Counted from the stretch's first letter, positions 1 to 5,319 are shown. The stretch: 6,568 bases of DNA from Oscillibacter sp. (GCA_003522105.1 DPGF01000109.1:1-6568); one strand, 5' to 3'. The notes: generated from the letters alone by a model not told the origin. Numbers and translations: made by a program.

Positions 1-146
1 ATGACCGGCGAGAGCACTTGCATCAGCTTGTCGAAAAAGTCCAGCAGCACGCGGGACTGGAAAAACGTGTCGTAAAACATCAGCACCGCGCAGGCCGAGA
101 CGATCAGCGTTACGCCGAGGTGAAGATAGGTTTTGTTCTGCTTCAT
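1..146 (-). CDS. AI-2E/PerM-family transporter, N-terminal fragment (partial)
   Basis: This is the first 48 residues of a minus-strand gene that runs off the left edge. The start is ATG at 146-144, preceded on the minus strand by AGGGGGAG, a good ribosome binding site. The peptide begins MKQNKTYLHLGVTLIVSACA: a short positive N-terminus, then a hydrophobic helix at about residues 9-23, then an amphipathic stretch (VLLDFFDKLMQVLSPV) leading to what should be the next membrane segment. This layout is typical of Firmicute AI-2E/PerM (YtvI-like) integral membrane proteins, which have about 8 membrane helices and 350-400 residues. Family roles vary (AI-2 export, ion/proton antiport) and most members are uncharacterised, so no substrate is inferred. 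It is divergent from the lipid kinase gene. With under 15% of the protein visible, the family call rests on N-terminal pattern only. Confidence 0.6.
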   Translation of the reverse strand, partial: MKQNKTYLHLGVTLIVSACAVLMFYDTFFQSRVLLDFFDKLMQVLSPV

Positions 147-228
147 GGGCTCCCCCTTTTTTTGGGCAAAAGGCGTTAAGTGACTGCTAAAAAGATACCA
201 AAAACAGCTTACTATTTTTTGCCGGGAA

Positions 229-257
229 TTGCAACCGCTCATTTCGTGTGTTATGAT
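229..257 (+). promoter_or_regulatory. Candidate promoter for the lipid kinase gene
   Basis: TTGCAA (229-234) and TATGAT (252-257) are separated by exactly 17 bp and lie upstream of the plus-strand kinase. They match the vegetative consensus at 4 or 5 of 6 positions each. Transcription would start near 264, giving a leader of about 120 nt. A second possible start uses TTGACT (293-298), but its -10 (TTTTGA after a TG dinucleotide) is poor. No convincing promoter was found for the divergent minus-strand gene in the same 236-bp gap. Confidence 0.45.
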
Positions 258-382
258 AATCTTTACTCTCTGTTAATGAAGATGAACAGAACTTGACTTT
301 TTTGGCAGAGGGTGATTTTGACCGACAGGGCGCAGGGTGCTTTGCCGGTCTGATGCTGTGAAGAGCAAACGAGGAGGCACCC

Positions 383-1279
383 ATGGACGACAAAAAGCTG
401 CTCTTTATCGTCAATCCCCGCGCGGGAAAGACCAAATCCGTTGCGCCGCTGTTTGAAGCGGCTGCCATCTATTCTGCGGCGGGCTATCTTATCTCCGTGC
501 ATAAGACCACGTACCCCGGCGAGGCAACGGAACTTGCCGAGTCGCTGGGCGCGGCATACGACCTTGTTGTCTGCCACGGCGGCGACGGTACGCTGAACGA
601 AACGGTGAACGGTGTGATGCGCATTCCGCCGCAGTATCGCCCGATGCTGAGCTATCTGCCCGGCGGCAGCACGAACGATTTTGCCGCAAGCCTGAATATT
701 TCCGCAAGCCCCGCCGAGGCGGCCACCTCCGCCATGCGCATGCAGCCGCGATCGCTGGACGTGGGAAAGTTTGGCGAGCGGAACTTCATCTATGTTGCCT
801 CGTTCGGCGCGTTTACAAAGACGACCTACACCGTGCCGCAGGACATCAAAAATATGTTCGGGCACTTTGCGTATCTGCTCGAGGGCGTGAAGAATCTCGA
901 CACGCTCTGCCCCTACCGCATGAAGATCACGGCGGACGGGGAGGTGTTCGACGGGGAATACCTGTTCGGTGCGATCAGCAATTCAACGTCGATCGCGGGA
1001 CTGATGAAGCTCTCGCCCGACGAGGTGTCGTTTGACGACGGTAAGTTCGAGATGCTGCTCGTGCCCGTGCCGCGGACGCCCGCTGCGATGCAGGCGCTCA
1101 TTCTTGCGCTTGTCAACAAGGATTATTACGACTCCGAGGGGCTGATCTTCCGCCATGTTAAGCACGTCACGGCGGAAACGGCCGAGGACATTCCCTGGAC
1201 GCTCGACGGCGAATATGACCCCGGCGCGCCGGTCGTTGAGATCGGGATCGAGGAAAACGGAGTCACGATGCTCTTATAA
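383..1279 (+). CDS. YegS/BmrU-type lipid kinase (diacylglycerol kinase catalytic domain)
   Basis: This is a 298-residue protein of the DAGK_cat superfamily, which phosphorylates lipid alcohols such as diacylglycerol using ATP at the inner face of the membrane. Visible motifs are the N-terminal strand LLFIVNPRAGK (residues 6-16), the nucleotide-binding loop HGGDGTLNETVNG (65-77), and LPGGSTNDFA (92-101), the family's GTxNDFA element. The C-terminal half has the family's beta-sandwich features, ending with WTLDGEYDPGAPVVEI, equivalent to the usual DGE strand. The length is normal for the family and there are no membrane helices. ATG at 383 has GAGGAGG at 371-377 just upstream, which fixes the start. 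It stands alone, with a promoter candidate upstream and a strong terminator after it. Possible roles are recycling diacylglycerol from lipoteichoic acid synthesis (DgkB-like) or another lipid substrate; the sequence alone does not decide. Confidence 0.9.
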   Translation: MDDKKLLFIVNPRAGKTKSVAPLFEAAAIYSAAGYLISVHKTTYPGEATELAESLGAAYDLVVCHGGDGTLNETVNGVMRIPPQYRPMLSYLPGGSTNDFAASLNISASPAEAATSAMRMQPRSLDVGKFGERNFIYVASFGAFTKTTYTVPQDIKNMFGHFAYLLEGVKNLDTLCPYRMKITADGEVFDGEYLFGAISNSTSIAGLMKLSPDEVSFDDGKFEMLLVPVPRTPAAMQALILALVNKDYYDSEGLIFRHVKHVTAETAEDIPWTLDGEYDPGAPVVEIGIEENGVTMLL

Positions 1280-1287
1280 CTAACGGC

Positions 1288-1325
1288 AAAAGAGAGACCG
1301 GTTTTTTACCGGCCTCTCTTTTTTT
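1288..1325 (+). terminator. Rho-independent terminator after the lipid kinase
   Basis: AAAAGAGAG (1288-1296) pairs with CTCTCTTTT (1314-1322). CCGGT (1298-1302) pairs with ACCGG (1308-1312), with one A/C mismatch between the two helices and a T5 loop. The hairpin runs straight into a T tract, and it begins 8 nt after the kinase stop codon. Confidence 0.9.
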
Positions 1326-1338
1326 ATCAATTTGCAGC

Positions 1339-1377
1339 CCGCAAGCGCTTTTTGGCACGCGCGTTGCGGCGATTTTT
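1339..1377 (+). terminator. Possible second terminator hairpin
   Basis: CCGCAAGCGC (1339-1348) pairs with GCGC (1359-1362) plus TTGCGG (1364-1369), with a single bulged G at 1363. After two bases the sequence ATTTTTG follows. It would be a backup to the stronger terminator just upstream. It could also be a chance fold in GC-rich spacer; nothing else is recognisable between 1326 and about 1460. Confidence 0.4.
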
Positions 1378-1462
1378 GACTTGAATTTTGCTGCCGCCCG
1401 CCGGAAACAAAGGGAGAAAAGGCACACACTGCAAAAAAATGACGAATCTGCAAAAATTTTTC

Positions 1463-1491
1463 TCGACTGTTGGGCAAGAGTGTATTACAAT
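1463..1491 (+). promoter_or_regulatory. Candidate proC promoter
   Basis: TCGACT (1463-1468, 4/6 to TTGACA) and TACAAT (1486-1491, 5/6 to TATAAT) are 17 bp apart. The predicted start is near 1498, giving a leader of about 60 nt before the proC ATG. The same TACAAT -10 is used in the much stronger lrgA promoter candidate later in the window. The leader contains the 8-bp palindrome CACCGGTG (1506-1513). Confidence 0.5.
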
Positions 1492-1557
1492 AGGGGAAAA
1501 AATTACACCGGTGAAAGTCATTTGACCGCCGGTGGAAGCAAAAAGAGGGAATGCAAC

Positions 1558-2364
1558 ATGAAGATCGGTTTTATCGGCACGGGCAATATGGGCGGCGCAC
1601 TGGCGAGCGCCGCCGCGAAAAGCGGCGAAGCGCAGGTGCTGCTTGCCAACCGCACCAGAGCAAAGGCGGAGGCGCTTGCCGCGCGCATCGGTGCGGCGGT
1701 GAGCGGCAACAAGAGGATCGCAGAAGAGGCAGACCACATTTTCCTCGGCGTGAAGCCGCAGATGATGGCGGACATGCTTACGGGCATCGCCCCCGCGCTC
1801 AAAGAGCGCGGCAGCGCCCCCGTGCTCGTGAGCATGGCGGCGGGGGTGACCATTGCGCGCATTCGGGAGCTTGCCGGCGGGGACTATCCGGTGATCCGCA
1901 TCATGCCGAATATGCCTGCCGCCGTGGGCGAGGGCGTGATCTTCTACGCGTGCAGCGAAAACTGCGAAAAGGCACAGCTCGAGGCATTCCTCCGCTATAT
2001 GCAGCCCGCGGGCAGGCTCTTCCCGCTCGAAGAGAAATTGCAGGACGCAGGCTCTGCGGTGGCGGGCTGCGGTCCGGCCTTTGCCGCCATGTTTCTCGAG
2101 GCGATGGCCGACGGCGGCGTGGCGTGCGGACTGCCGCGCGCAGCGGCGGTGCAGTATGCCGCGCAGATGATGCTCGGCACGGCGAAGATGGTGCTTGAAA
2201 CGAACGAGCACCCCGGCAGTCTCAAAGACCGTGTCTGTTCTCCCGGCGGCTCGACCATTCAGGGGGTGCGCACCCTGGAGGAGGGCGGCATGCGAGGCGT
2301 CGTGTTCGACGCGGTGATCGCAGCGTATGAGAAAACTCTCGATCTGAAAAAAGCGAGCGAATAA
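1558..2364 (+). CDS. proC: Pyrroline-5-carboxylate reductase
   Basis: The 268-residue enzyme reduces 1-pyrroline-5-carboxylate to L-proline with NAD(P)H, the last step of proline synthesis in the cytoplasm. The Rossmann loop GFIGTGNMGGAL is at residues 4-15, ANRT at 31-34 ends the second strand and would help set cofactor preference, and FLGVKPQ (63-69) and RIMPNMPAAVGEG (114-126) are the family's conserved blocks. The C-terminal P5CR signature spans about 222-244 and includes CSPGGSTIQG. Length is typical. The start is ATG 1558, with AGAGGGA at 1544-1550 seven bases upstream. The frame is open further upstream (to a TTG at 1381), but that region holds the promoter and is not protein-like. 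An out-of-frame ATG at 1551 has no matching product. Conserved residues look intact. Confidence 0.95.
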   Translation: MKIGFIGTGNMGGALASAAAKSGEAQVLLANRTRAKAEALAARIGAAVSGNKRIAEEADHIFLGVKPQMMADMLTGIAPALKERGSAPVLVSMAAGVTIARIRELAGGDYPVIRIMPNMPAAVGEGVIFYACSENCEKAQLEAFLRYMQPAGRLFPLEEKLQDAGSAVAGCGPAFAAMFLEAMADGGVACGLPRAAAVQYAAQMMLGTAKMVLETNEHPGSLKDRVCSPGGSTIQGVRTLEEGGMRGVVFDAVIAAYEKTLDLKKASE

Positions 2365-2391
2365 AAACGAAAGGCCGCTTTGTCCGCTGTG

Positions 2392-2414
2392 CGGCGGAGC
2401 GGGCGCCGTTTTTT
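2392..2414 (+). terminator. Probable short terminator after proC
   Basis: CGGCG (2392-2396) and CGCCG (2404-2408) form a perfect 5-bp GC stem with a 7-nt loop, followed at once by TTTTTT (2409-2414). An alternative fold pairs CCGCT/AGCGG and CCGC/GCGG around the loop at 2388-2390. The T run overlaps a TTGACA string at 2413-2418 that has no matching -10. Either fold suggests partial termination between proC and the next gene. Confidence 0.5.
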
Positions 2415-2454
2415 GACAATACCAATCCATAGAAAGCGAGGATCAAAGCACATT

Positions 2455-3699
2455 ATGAAGTATCTGATCATTGTAGGCGACGGCATGGCTGATGAGCGCA
2501 TGCCGCAGCTGGGCGGCAAGTCTCCGCTGGAGGTTGCCAATATTCCTACCATCAACCGTCTGGCGCGGCAGGGCATCGTCGGTCACGCGCAAAACTGCCC
2601 GCCGGGCTTCTCCGTCGGCAGCGACATTGCGCATCTGTCGATCCTTGGCTGTGACCCGAGCAAGCATTTCCACGGCCGCGGCCCGATGGAGGCCGCTGCC
2701 CTCGGCTTTGCGGTCGAGCCGACTGACGCGGTGTTCCGCTGCAACCTGCTGACGATGGAGGACGGCGACGGGCCGCTGGACGAAAAGGGCTTTGTGTCCT
2801 TCAATGCCGGCTGCATCGAGGGCGAGGACGCGCTCGAGGTCGTGCGCACGCTCAAGGCAGACCCCGACTTTGCCGCCGCGCTCAAAAAGTACGACATGGA
2901 GCTGCGCGAGACGCCGACGTTCCGCCAGATCCTGATCCACCATCACGGCGACTTTGAGGGCCTGTACTTTGAGACCAACTGGGAGGGCGTCAAGGGCCCG
3001 TGCAAGCAGGTGTTCCCCCGCGGCAACGAGGCAAAGGCCGAGCCGTATCTCACGCTGATGCGCCTTGCCAACAAGGCGCTCGAGCACGCACCTATCAACG
3101 AGCGCCGCAGAAAAGAGGGCAAGCTCCCCGCCAACGGCATCTGGCTCTGGGCGGAGGGCAAGGCGGCAAAGCTGCCGAGCCTTCAGGAGCGCTACGGCAA
3201 GAGCGGCGCGGTCGTTGCGGCGGTGCCCGTGGTCAAGGGGCTCGGCGCGATGTGCGGCCTTGACATGGTCGATGTTGAGGGCGCGAACGGTGAGATCGAC
3301 ACCAACATCGAGGGCAAGGCCGAAGCCGCGTGGGAGATGGTCAACTCCCACGATTTCGTGCTCGTGCATCTGGAAGCGCCGGACGAGTGCGCGCACGCGG
3401 GCGATCTCAAGAATAAGATCCAGGCCATCGAATGGCTCGACAGCCGCCTCATCACGCCGCTGCTCGGGAAGATGGACGAGGCGAAGATGGAATATCGCCT
3501 TCTCATCATCAGCGACCACAGAACGTTCGTGCGCACGAAGCAGCACGAGGGCTCGCCGGTCCCGTTTATTCTGTATGACAGCCGCATGGATACGAAGCGC
3601 GGTGTGACCTACACCGAAGAAAACGGCATGAACGGCCCCGATGTCCCGCACGGCGACAAGCTGCTCGACATTCTTTTTGAAAATATTCCACTTTTATAA
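2455..3699 (+). CDS. Cofactor-independent phosphoglycerate mutase family (archaeal-type; possible homoserine kinase)
   Basis: The 414-residue protein belongs to the alkaline-phosphatase superfamily, ApgM branch. Candidate metal and catalytic residues are all present: D9 in VGDGMAD, S56 in SVGSDIAHLSILGCDP, D310 and H314 in HLEAPDECAH, D354 and H355 in ISDH, and H364. GRGPMEAAALG (74-84) is another family block. ApgM enzymes interconvert 2- and 3-phosphoglycerate without 2,3-bisphosphoglycerate; one bacterial subgroup has been proposed, from gene context, to be a homoserine kinase in threonine synthesis. There are no threonine genes here, so the role stays open. The motif usually read as DHPTP is DHRTF (354-358). 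ATG 2455 has GAGGA at 2438-2442, a rather long 12-nt spacing, but the family N-terminus MKYLIIVGDG begins exactly there, so longer readings from upstream TTG codons are unlikely. Confidence 0.88.
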   Translation: MKYLIIVGDGMADERMPQLGGKSPLEVANIPTINRLARQGIVGHAQNCPPGFSVGSDIAHLSILGCDPSKHFHGRGPMEAAALGFAVEPTDAVFRCNLLTMEDGDGPLDEKGFVSFNAGCIEGEDALEVVRTLKADPDFAAALKKYDMELRETPTFRQILIHHHGDFEGLYFETNWEGVKGPCKQVFPRGNEAKAEPYLTLMRLANKALEHAPINERRRKEGKLPANGIWLWAEGKAAKLPSLQERYGKSGAVVAAVPVVKGLGAMCGLDMVDVEGANGEIDTNIEGKAEAAWEMVNSHDFVLVHLEAPDECAHAGDLKNKIQAIEWLDSRLITPLLGKMDEAKMEYRLLIISDHRTFVRTKQHEGSPVPFILYDSRMDTKRGVTYTEENGMNGPDVPHGDKLLDILFENIPLL

Positions 3700-3702
3700 G
3701 GG

Positions 3703-3729
3703 CAAAGGGGCGGAGATTCCGCCCCTTTG
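3703..3729 (+). terminator. Perfect 12-bp hairpin between the mutase gene and lrgA (probable terminator)
   Basis: CAAAGGGGCGGA (3703-3714) and TCCGCCCCTTTG (3718-3729) are perfectly complementary with a 3-nt loop. The hairpin starts four bases after the mutase stop codon. The following T run is minimal (TTT inside the stem, then GTCGATTG), so termination may be partial. Its right arm ends only 4 bp before the -35 box of the lrgA promoter. Confidence 0.6.
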
Positions 3730-3733
3730 TCGA

Positions 3734-3762
3734 TTGACAGCCCTTTTTTGCCGCCGTACAAT
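3734..3762 (+). promoter_or_regulatory. Near-consensus promoter for lrgAB
   Basis: A perfect TTGACA (3734-3739) lies 17 bp before TACAAT (3757-3762, 5/6). Transcription should start around 3769, leaving about 25 nt of leader before the lrgA ATG at 3794. This is the best promoter in the window by match. No operator-like inverted repeat is visible within it apart from the hairpin immediately upstream. Confidence 0.75.
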
Positions 3763-3793
3763 GAGACGGTATCATGCAAAGAAGGGAAAAACC

Positions 3794-4159
3794 ATGAAAT
3801 ATGTCAAACAATTTGCCATGATCCTGCTGGTTTCCTTTGCAGGAGAGCTGCTCAATTATCTTTTGCCGCTGCCTGTGCCGGCGAGCATCTACGGCCTTGT
3901 GCTGATGCTTGTCTGCCTGCTGACGGGGATCATCAAGCTTGACGCCGTGCGCGACACGGCCTGCTTTCTCATCGAGATCATGCCCCTGATGTTCATTCCC
4001 GCCGCCGTGGGGCTGATGGCTTCGTGGAGCGTCATCAAAGAGAATCTCCTTGCCTATCTCGTCATCGCCGTGGTGACGACGGTTGCCGTGATGGCAGTGT
4101 CCGGCCTTGTGACGCAGGGCGTGCTGAAAAGAAGCAGAAAAGAGGAGGGCAGGAAATGA
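3794..4159 (+). CDS. lrgA: LrgA/CidA-family holin-like membrane protein
   Basis: This is a 121-residue, very hydrophobic protein with about four membrane helices (roughly 6-24, 32-47, 59-78 and 86-110) and a basic tail ending RSRKEEGRK. The family patterns LPLPVPASIYGLVLML (24-39) and MPLMFIPAAVGLM (63-75) are clear. LrgA/CidA proteins oligomerise in the cytoplasmic membrane. They were first described as antiholin/holin-like regulators of murein hydrolase activity and lysis, and LrgAB-type pairs in Bacillus and Streptococcus were later linked to pyruvate transport. ATG 3794 follows GAAGGG at 3781-3786; an in-frame ATG at 3761 overlaps the promoter -10 and is rejected. It is the first gene of a two-gene operon with lrgB. 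Separating LrgA from CidA by sequence alone is uncertain; no LytSR or CidR-like regulator is in view. Confidence 0.88.
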   Translation: MKYVKQFAMILLVSFAGELLNYLLPLPVPASIYGLVLMLVCLLTGIIKLDAVRDTACFLIEIMPLMFIPAAVGLMASWSVIKENLLAYLVIAVVTTVAVMAVSGLVTQGVLKRSRKEEGRK

Positions 4160-4845
4160 CATTTTTCGAACAGTCCGTCTTTTTCGGCGTTTCGGTGAGC
4201 CTTGTTTCCTACGGCCTCGGCGTGCTGCTGCAAAAAAAGTGCAGGCTTGCGCTCTGCAACCCGCTTCTTATCTCCGTCGCCGTGACCATCGCGCTGCTTG
4301 TGACCGCGCGCATCGACTATGACGTATATTACGAGGGCGCAAAGTACCTCAGCTATCTTTTGACACCCGCGACCGTCTGCCTTGCCGTGCCGCTCTATGA
4401 AAAGCTCGCGCTCCTCCGGCAGAACTACAAGGCCATTTTTGCCGGTATTTTTGCGGGTGTTGTCACCACGCTGTGCAGCGTGCTTGTGATGAGCAGGCTC
4501 TTTCACCTGACGCACGAGGAATATGTGACGTTGCTCCCCAAGTCCATCACCACGGCCATCGGCATGGGCGTTTCGGAAGAGCTCGGCGGCTATGTGACCT
4601 TGACGGTCGCCATGATCATCATCACGGGCATTTTCGGCAATGTGACCGCCGTGGCGGTGTGCAGGCTCTTTCATATCACCGACCCCATTGCGAAGGGCGT
4701 CAGCATCGGCTCGTCCGCGCACGCGCTGGGTACGGCCAAGGCCATCGAGCTTGGCGAGGTCGAGGGCGCAATGAGCGGCCTGTCGATCGTTGTGGCGGGA
4801 TTGCTCACGGTCGCCGGCGCGTCAGTGTTCGCAAACTTCATGTGA
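4156..4845 (+). CDS. lrgB: LrgB/CidB-family membrane protein
   Basis: This 229-residue integral membrane protein has about six to seven hydrophobic segments. The family's most conserved blocks are present: LLPKSITTAIGMGVSEELGG (126-145) and GSSAHALGTAKAIELGEVEG (185-204), followed by AMSGL. LrgB works with LrgA in control of cell lysis and, in some Firmicutes, in pyruvate uptake or export. Its ATG (4156) overlaps the lrgA stop codon in an ATGA arrangement, with GAGGGCAGG just upstream inside the lrgA end, so the two genes are translationally coupled. Length is normal. LrgB members usually have TTPIAM in the first block; here it is TTAIGM, a mild variation. No terminator with a T run follows closely; the hairpin-rich repeat region begins about 15 bases after the stop. 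Confidence 0.92.
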   Translation: MTFFEQSVFFGVSVSLVSYGLGVLLQKKCRLALCNPLLISVAVTIALLVTARIDYDVYYEGAKYLSYLLTPATVCLAVPLYEKLALLRQNYKAIFAGIFAGVVTTLCSVLVMSRLFHLTHEEYVTLLPKSITTAIGMGVSEELGGYVTLTVAMIIITGIFGNVTAVAVCRLFHITDPIAKGVSIGSSAHALGTAKAIELGEVEGAMSGLSIVVAGLLTVAGASVFANFM

Positions 4846-4859
4846 GGGCAGGGGGCGGC

Positions 4860-4873
4860 GCTGTGAAATGTCC
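4860..4873. repeat. Left copy of 14-bp direct repeat flanking the hairpin region
   Basis: GCTGTGAAATGTCC here is identical to 5259-5272, and the two bracket the whole hairpin array. The inner TGAAATGTCC also starts the second module at 5036, where it is preceded by ACAAG instead. Confidence 0.7.
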
Positions 4874-5035
4874 CGCAGATAGTAAAACCGGCGCTTTTGC
4901 GCCGTACAAGCATTTTGCGCCAGCAAAATCTTGGCGGAGGTGGGATTCACTTCCACCGAGCATTTTGAATTACCCTTGGGTTGAGCCGCCTGCGGCGCGT
5001 GAAACCAATCACCGCGCCAAGTGGCGCGAGACAAG
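4864..5035. repeat. Intergenic hairpin module, copy 1 (172 bp)
   Basis: This is the first of two equal-length tandem modules, about 88% identical by hand alignment (about 20 differences). After the link TGAAATGTCCCGCAGATAG it holds, in order: H1 CGGCGC/GCGCCG (4889-4904, TTTT loop); H2 ATTTTGC/GCAAAAT (4912-4929, GCCA loop, extended by AAG/CTT across a bulged C); H3 GGTGGGA/TTCCACC (4939-4957, one G-U pair, loop TTCAC); H4 GCCGC/GCGGC (4985-4996); and H5 CGCGCC/GGCGCG (5013-5028, AAGT loop). It ends in ACAAG. The module is not a CRISPR repeat, has no tRNA or known riboswitch features, and encodes no recognisable protein. It resembles the structured intergenic repeats seen in many bacterial genomes, but I cannot name a family. 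Confidence 0.85.
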
Positions 5036-5207
5036 TGAAATGTCCCGCAGATAGTAAAACCGGCGCATTTGCGCCGTACAAGCATTTTGCGCCAGCAAAA
5101 TCTTGGCGGAGGGCGAATTCACTTCGCCCGAGCATTTCAAATCACCCTCGGTTTTCGCCGCCTGCGGCGCGTGAAACAAAAAAACGCGCCGAGTGGCGCG
5201 TCACAAG
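5036..5207. repeat. Intergenic hairpin module, copy 2 (172 bp)
   Basis: This tandem copy has the same hairpins in the same order: H1 at 5061-5076, H2 inside 5080-5104, H3 GGGCGAA/TTCGCCC (5111-5129), H4 at 5157-5168, and H5 ACGCGCC/GGCGCGT (5184-5201, GAGT loop). H3 differs from copy 1 at five stem positions, yet all pairs are kept and one G-U pair becomes A-U. The H5 stem gains one pair. Differences from copy 1 cluster in H3 and in the links around H4 and H5; the first 75 bases differ at one site only, in the H1 loop. The 172-bp period is not a multiple of three. Confidence 0.85.
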
Positions 5208-5282
5208 CGTTTTCGCTTTGCGAAAACCTTGGCACAGGGGCAATTTATTTGTCCCTGTGCTGTGAAATGTCCTACGGATACC
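5205..5282. repeat. Partial, diverged third hairpin module
   Basis: This follows copy 2 directly and keeps only the H2-H3 part and the link. H2': GTTTTCGC (5209-5216) pairs with GCGAAAAC (5220-5227), extended by AAG/CTT with the same bulged C as in copies 1 and 2. H3': GCACAGGGGCAA (5232-5243) pairs with TTGTCCCTGTGC (5249-5260), 12 bp with one G-U. It then ends GTGAAATGTCCTACGGATA, a variant of the module link. The sequence of both stems differs strongly from copies 1 and 2, but the order, the CTTGG between them and the fold are the same. Confidence 0.7.
5259..5272. repeat. Right copy of 14-bp direct repeat flanking the hairpin region
   Basis: GCTGTGAAATGTCC is identical to 4860-4873. Here the first two bases also form the end of the H3' stem, so part of the match may be fortuitous. 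Confidence 0.6.
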
Positions 5283-5319
5283 AAAAAGAAGAGCACCGCT
5301 TTGCGGTGCTCTTCTTTTT
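5283..5319 (-). terminator. Perfect 17-bp bidirectional terminator
   Basis: AAAAAGAAGAGCACCGC (5283-5299) and GCGGTGCTCTTCTTTTT (5303-5319) are fully complementary around a 3-nt loop. A5 and T5 at the outer ends give a T tract in both directions. It lies immediately after the 3' CCA of the minus-strand tRNA-Ala and would also stop plus-strand transcripts coming from lrgAB and the repeat region. Confidence 0.92.

Noticed and set aside
147..234. Minus-strand promoter for the AI-2E/PerM gene using the palindromic TTGCAA at 229-234
   Set aside because: The hexamer 17 bp downstream on the minus strand is TAAGCT, only 3/6 to consensus; the better TAGTAA sits at a 14-bp spacing.
320..350. Possible structured leader or riboswitch before the lipid kinase (GACCG/CGGTC pairing)
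   Set aside because: Only a 5-bp helix with a large irregular interior; no known riboswitch core was recognised.
1381..1557. Upstream extension of proC from a TTG codon at 1381
   Set aside because: The extension would read through the candidate promoter and is unlike P5CR. The ATG at 1558 has a well-spaced ribosome binding site and begins the Rossmann strand directly.
1327..2430. 367-codon minus-strand open frame opposite proC
   Set aside because: It is the antisense of a clear proC gene with strong third-position bias. It also crosses the terminator and promoter region, and shows no family motif.
2413..2441. TTGACA at 2413-2418 as a promoter for the mutase gene
   Set aside because: No -10-like hexamer lies 16-18 bp downstream (GCGAGG at that position), and the T bases belong to the terminator T run.
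2443..3651. 402-codon minus-strand open frame opposite the mutase gene
   Set aside because: It is an antisense shadow of a GC-biased gene, with His/Arg/Ala-rich composition and no recognisable motif.
4981..5265. 94-codon plus-strand open frame across the repeat modules
   Set aside because: It follows the hairpin repeats, has no ribosome binding site, and its counterpart in copy 1 is in another frame. Substitutions between copies preserve base pairing instead of codons.
4864..5282. CRISPR array
   Set aside because: The units are 172 bp with hairpins throughout, there are only two full copies, and there are no 20-40 bp spacers between identical short repeats.
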